Source: Anabaena minutissima FACHB-250 (GTDB lineage: Bacteria > Cyanobacteriota > Cyanobacteriia > Cyanobacteriales > Nostocaceae). From it: a DNA stretch of 64,000 nt. Position numbers and translations under genes: made by a program. The notes under the pieces are model-generated. The model saw nothing but the letters and a program-made list of their open reading frames with translations, did no database searches and had not been told where the DNA came from. Numbering within the stretch: position 1 is the stretch's first letter; each line of letters opens with the position of its first letter. Positions 63,429 through 64,000 of the stretch are shown piece by piece. Location of the stretch: NCBI RefSeq assembly GCF_014697125.1, contig NZ_JACJRG010000031.1, positions 1 through 64,000 on the forward strand, in the 5' to 3' direction.

Positions 63429-63875
63429 ATGAGACTTAACGATGTTAAGCCCCAAAAAGGCTCTAAAAAACGCCGTCGCCGTGTAGGTAGAGGTATTGCT
63501 GCTGGACAAGGTGCTAGTGCTGGTCTAGGGATGAGAGGTCAAAAATCTCGATCTGGTAGCGGCACCCGCCCTGGTTTTGAAGGTGGTCAACAGCCATTGT
63601 ACCGCCGTATACCTAAACTCAAGGGCTTTCCTTTAGTTAATCGGAAAATTTACACTACGATTAATGTAGAGAAGTTAGCCGCTCTTCCTGCCAATACAGA
63701 AGTAACATTGGAATCCTTAAGAACAGCAGGTATTTTGACTGCTGCCAAAGGCCCACTGAAAATCTTGGGTAATGGGGAAATAGGCGTGGCACTTACAGTG
63801 AAAGCAGCAGCTTTTACAGGACAAGCTCGGAGCAAAATTGAGGCGGCTGGAGGGAGTTGTGAAGTTTTAGGTTGA
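63429..63875 (+). CDS. rplO: 50S ribosomal protein L15
   Basis: Protein of 148 aa. MRLNDVKPQKGSKKRRRRVG, GRGIAAGQGASAGLGMRGQK and RSGSGTRPGFEGGQQPLYRR are diagnostic of the glycine-rich N-terminal extension reaching into the 50S core. secY follows 71 bp later. Confidence 0.97.
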   Translation: MRLNDVKPQKGSKKRRRRVGRGIAAGQGASAGLGMRGQKSRSGSGTRPGFEGGQQPLYRRIPKLKGFPLVNRKIYTTINVEKLAALPANTEVTLESLRTAGILTAAKGPLKILGNGEIGVALTVKAAAFTGQARSKIEAAGGSCEVLG

Positions 63876-63946
63876 GCCAGAACAGCGCACTTAAAATACT
63901 AGCCAACTTGCTTCCAGTGCCTGGTTCATGATAAAGGTAGCACTCT

Positions 63947-64000
63947 ATGATCAGTCGAGATAAAGCCCCAACGGCTCAAGAAACTTTTATGCAGATGGCA
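63947..64000 (+). CDS. secY: Preprotein translocase subunit SecY, 5' end only
   Basis: Eighteen codons reach the window edge: MISRDKAPTAQETFMQMA. This matches a cyanobacterial SecY N-terminus, and secY is the expected next gene after rplO. Its product forms the translocon channel in the plasma and thylakoid membranes. Confidence 0.8.
   Translation, partial: MISRDKAPTAQETFMQMA

Overview
The window comes from a heterocyst-forming filamentous cyanobacterium of the Nostoc/Anabaena group. The evidence is a hetC-hetP pair with an NtcA-type promoter and a HetR palindrome, XisH/XisI family genes, the NDH-1 subunit gene ndhN, sbtA/sbtB, a fused arginine dihydrolase (AgrE/ArgZ), very frequent GCGATCGC (HIP1) sites, and heptanucleotide tandem repeats in many gaps. 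The ribosomal cluster lacks rpsN and rpmD, as is usual in cyanobacteria.

Layout. 0-10.5 kb: a truncated xisH-like gene, a DUF2085 membrane protein, AgrE/ArgZ, GNAT, Nudix, a TetR regulator fused to a recombinase-like domain and divergent from an acyl-lipid desaturase, an alkyltransferase, a small kinase-like protein, Uma2 and an RNase D-like exonuclease. 10.8-17.6 kb: a TPR lipoprotein, then hetC and hetP with their long regulated leaders. 18.3-27.6 kb: a second export region (parvulin-like protein, 10-repeat CRISPR array without cas genes, HTH protein, peptidase-containing ABC transporter, HlyD adaptor, second parvulin-like protein). 28-33 kb: a tRNA-dihydrouridine synthase, xisI/xisH, and a Ro60 (TROVE) gene preceded on the same strand by three tRNA-like RNAs that share an inserted 35-nt core. 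33-42 kb: a membrane protein with a predicted HTH tail, pyrD, a GAF-rich kinase-like protein, a four-gene TetR cluster with three matching operators, and an iron-type alcohol dehydrogenase. 42.5-52.9 kb: sbtB-sbtA, an RND efflux pair with twin palindromes over its promoter, SirB1, AMIN, DUF3172 and one unknown protein. 53.1-64 kb: ndhN divergent from the ribosomal operon rplC to rplO, then the first codons of secY.

How the parts work together. hetC and hetP act in heterocyst commitment. hetC has a textbook NtcA class II promoter, and hetP has a HetR palindrome far upstream with a small membrane ORF lying between that site and hetP. The 21-27 kb block looks like a complete double-glycine type export machine for which no substrate peptide is visible.

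The most unusual object is the tRNA-like RNA array beside the Ro60 gene. Ro60 proteins bind Y RNAs, and bacterial Y RNAs carry tRNA-like modules. Here three near-complete tRNA cloverleaves are each interrupted after the D arm by the same GCCT-GNAN-AGGC-CGA...GAGGGTTATCG core. All family assignments were made by eye from translated sequence; no database search or folding program was run.
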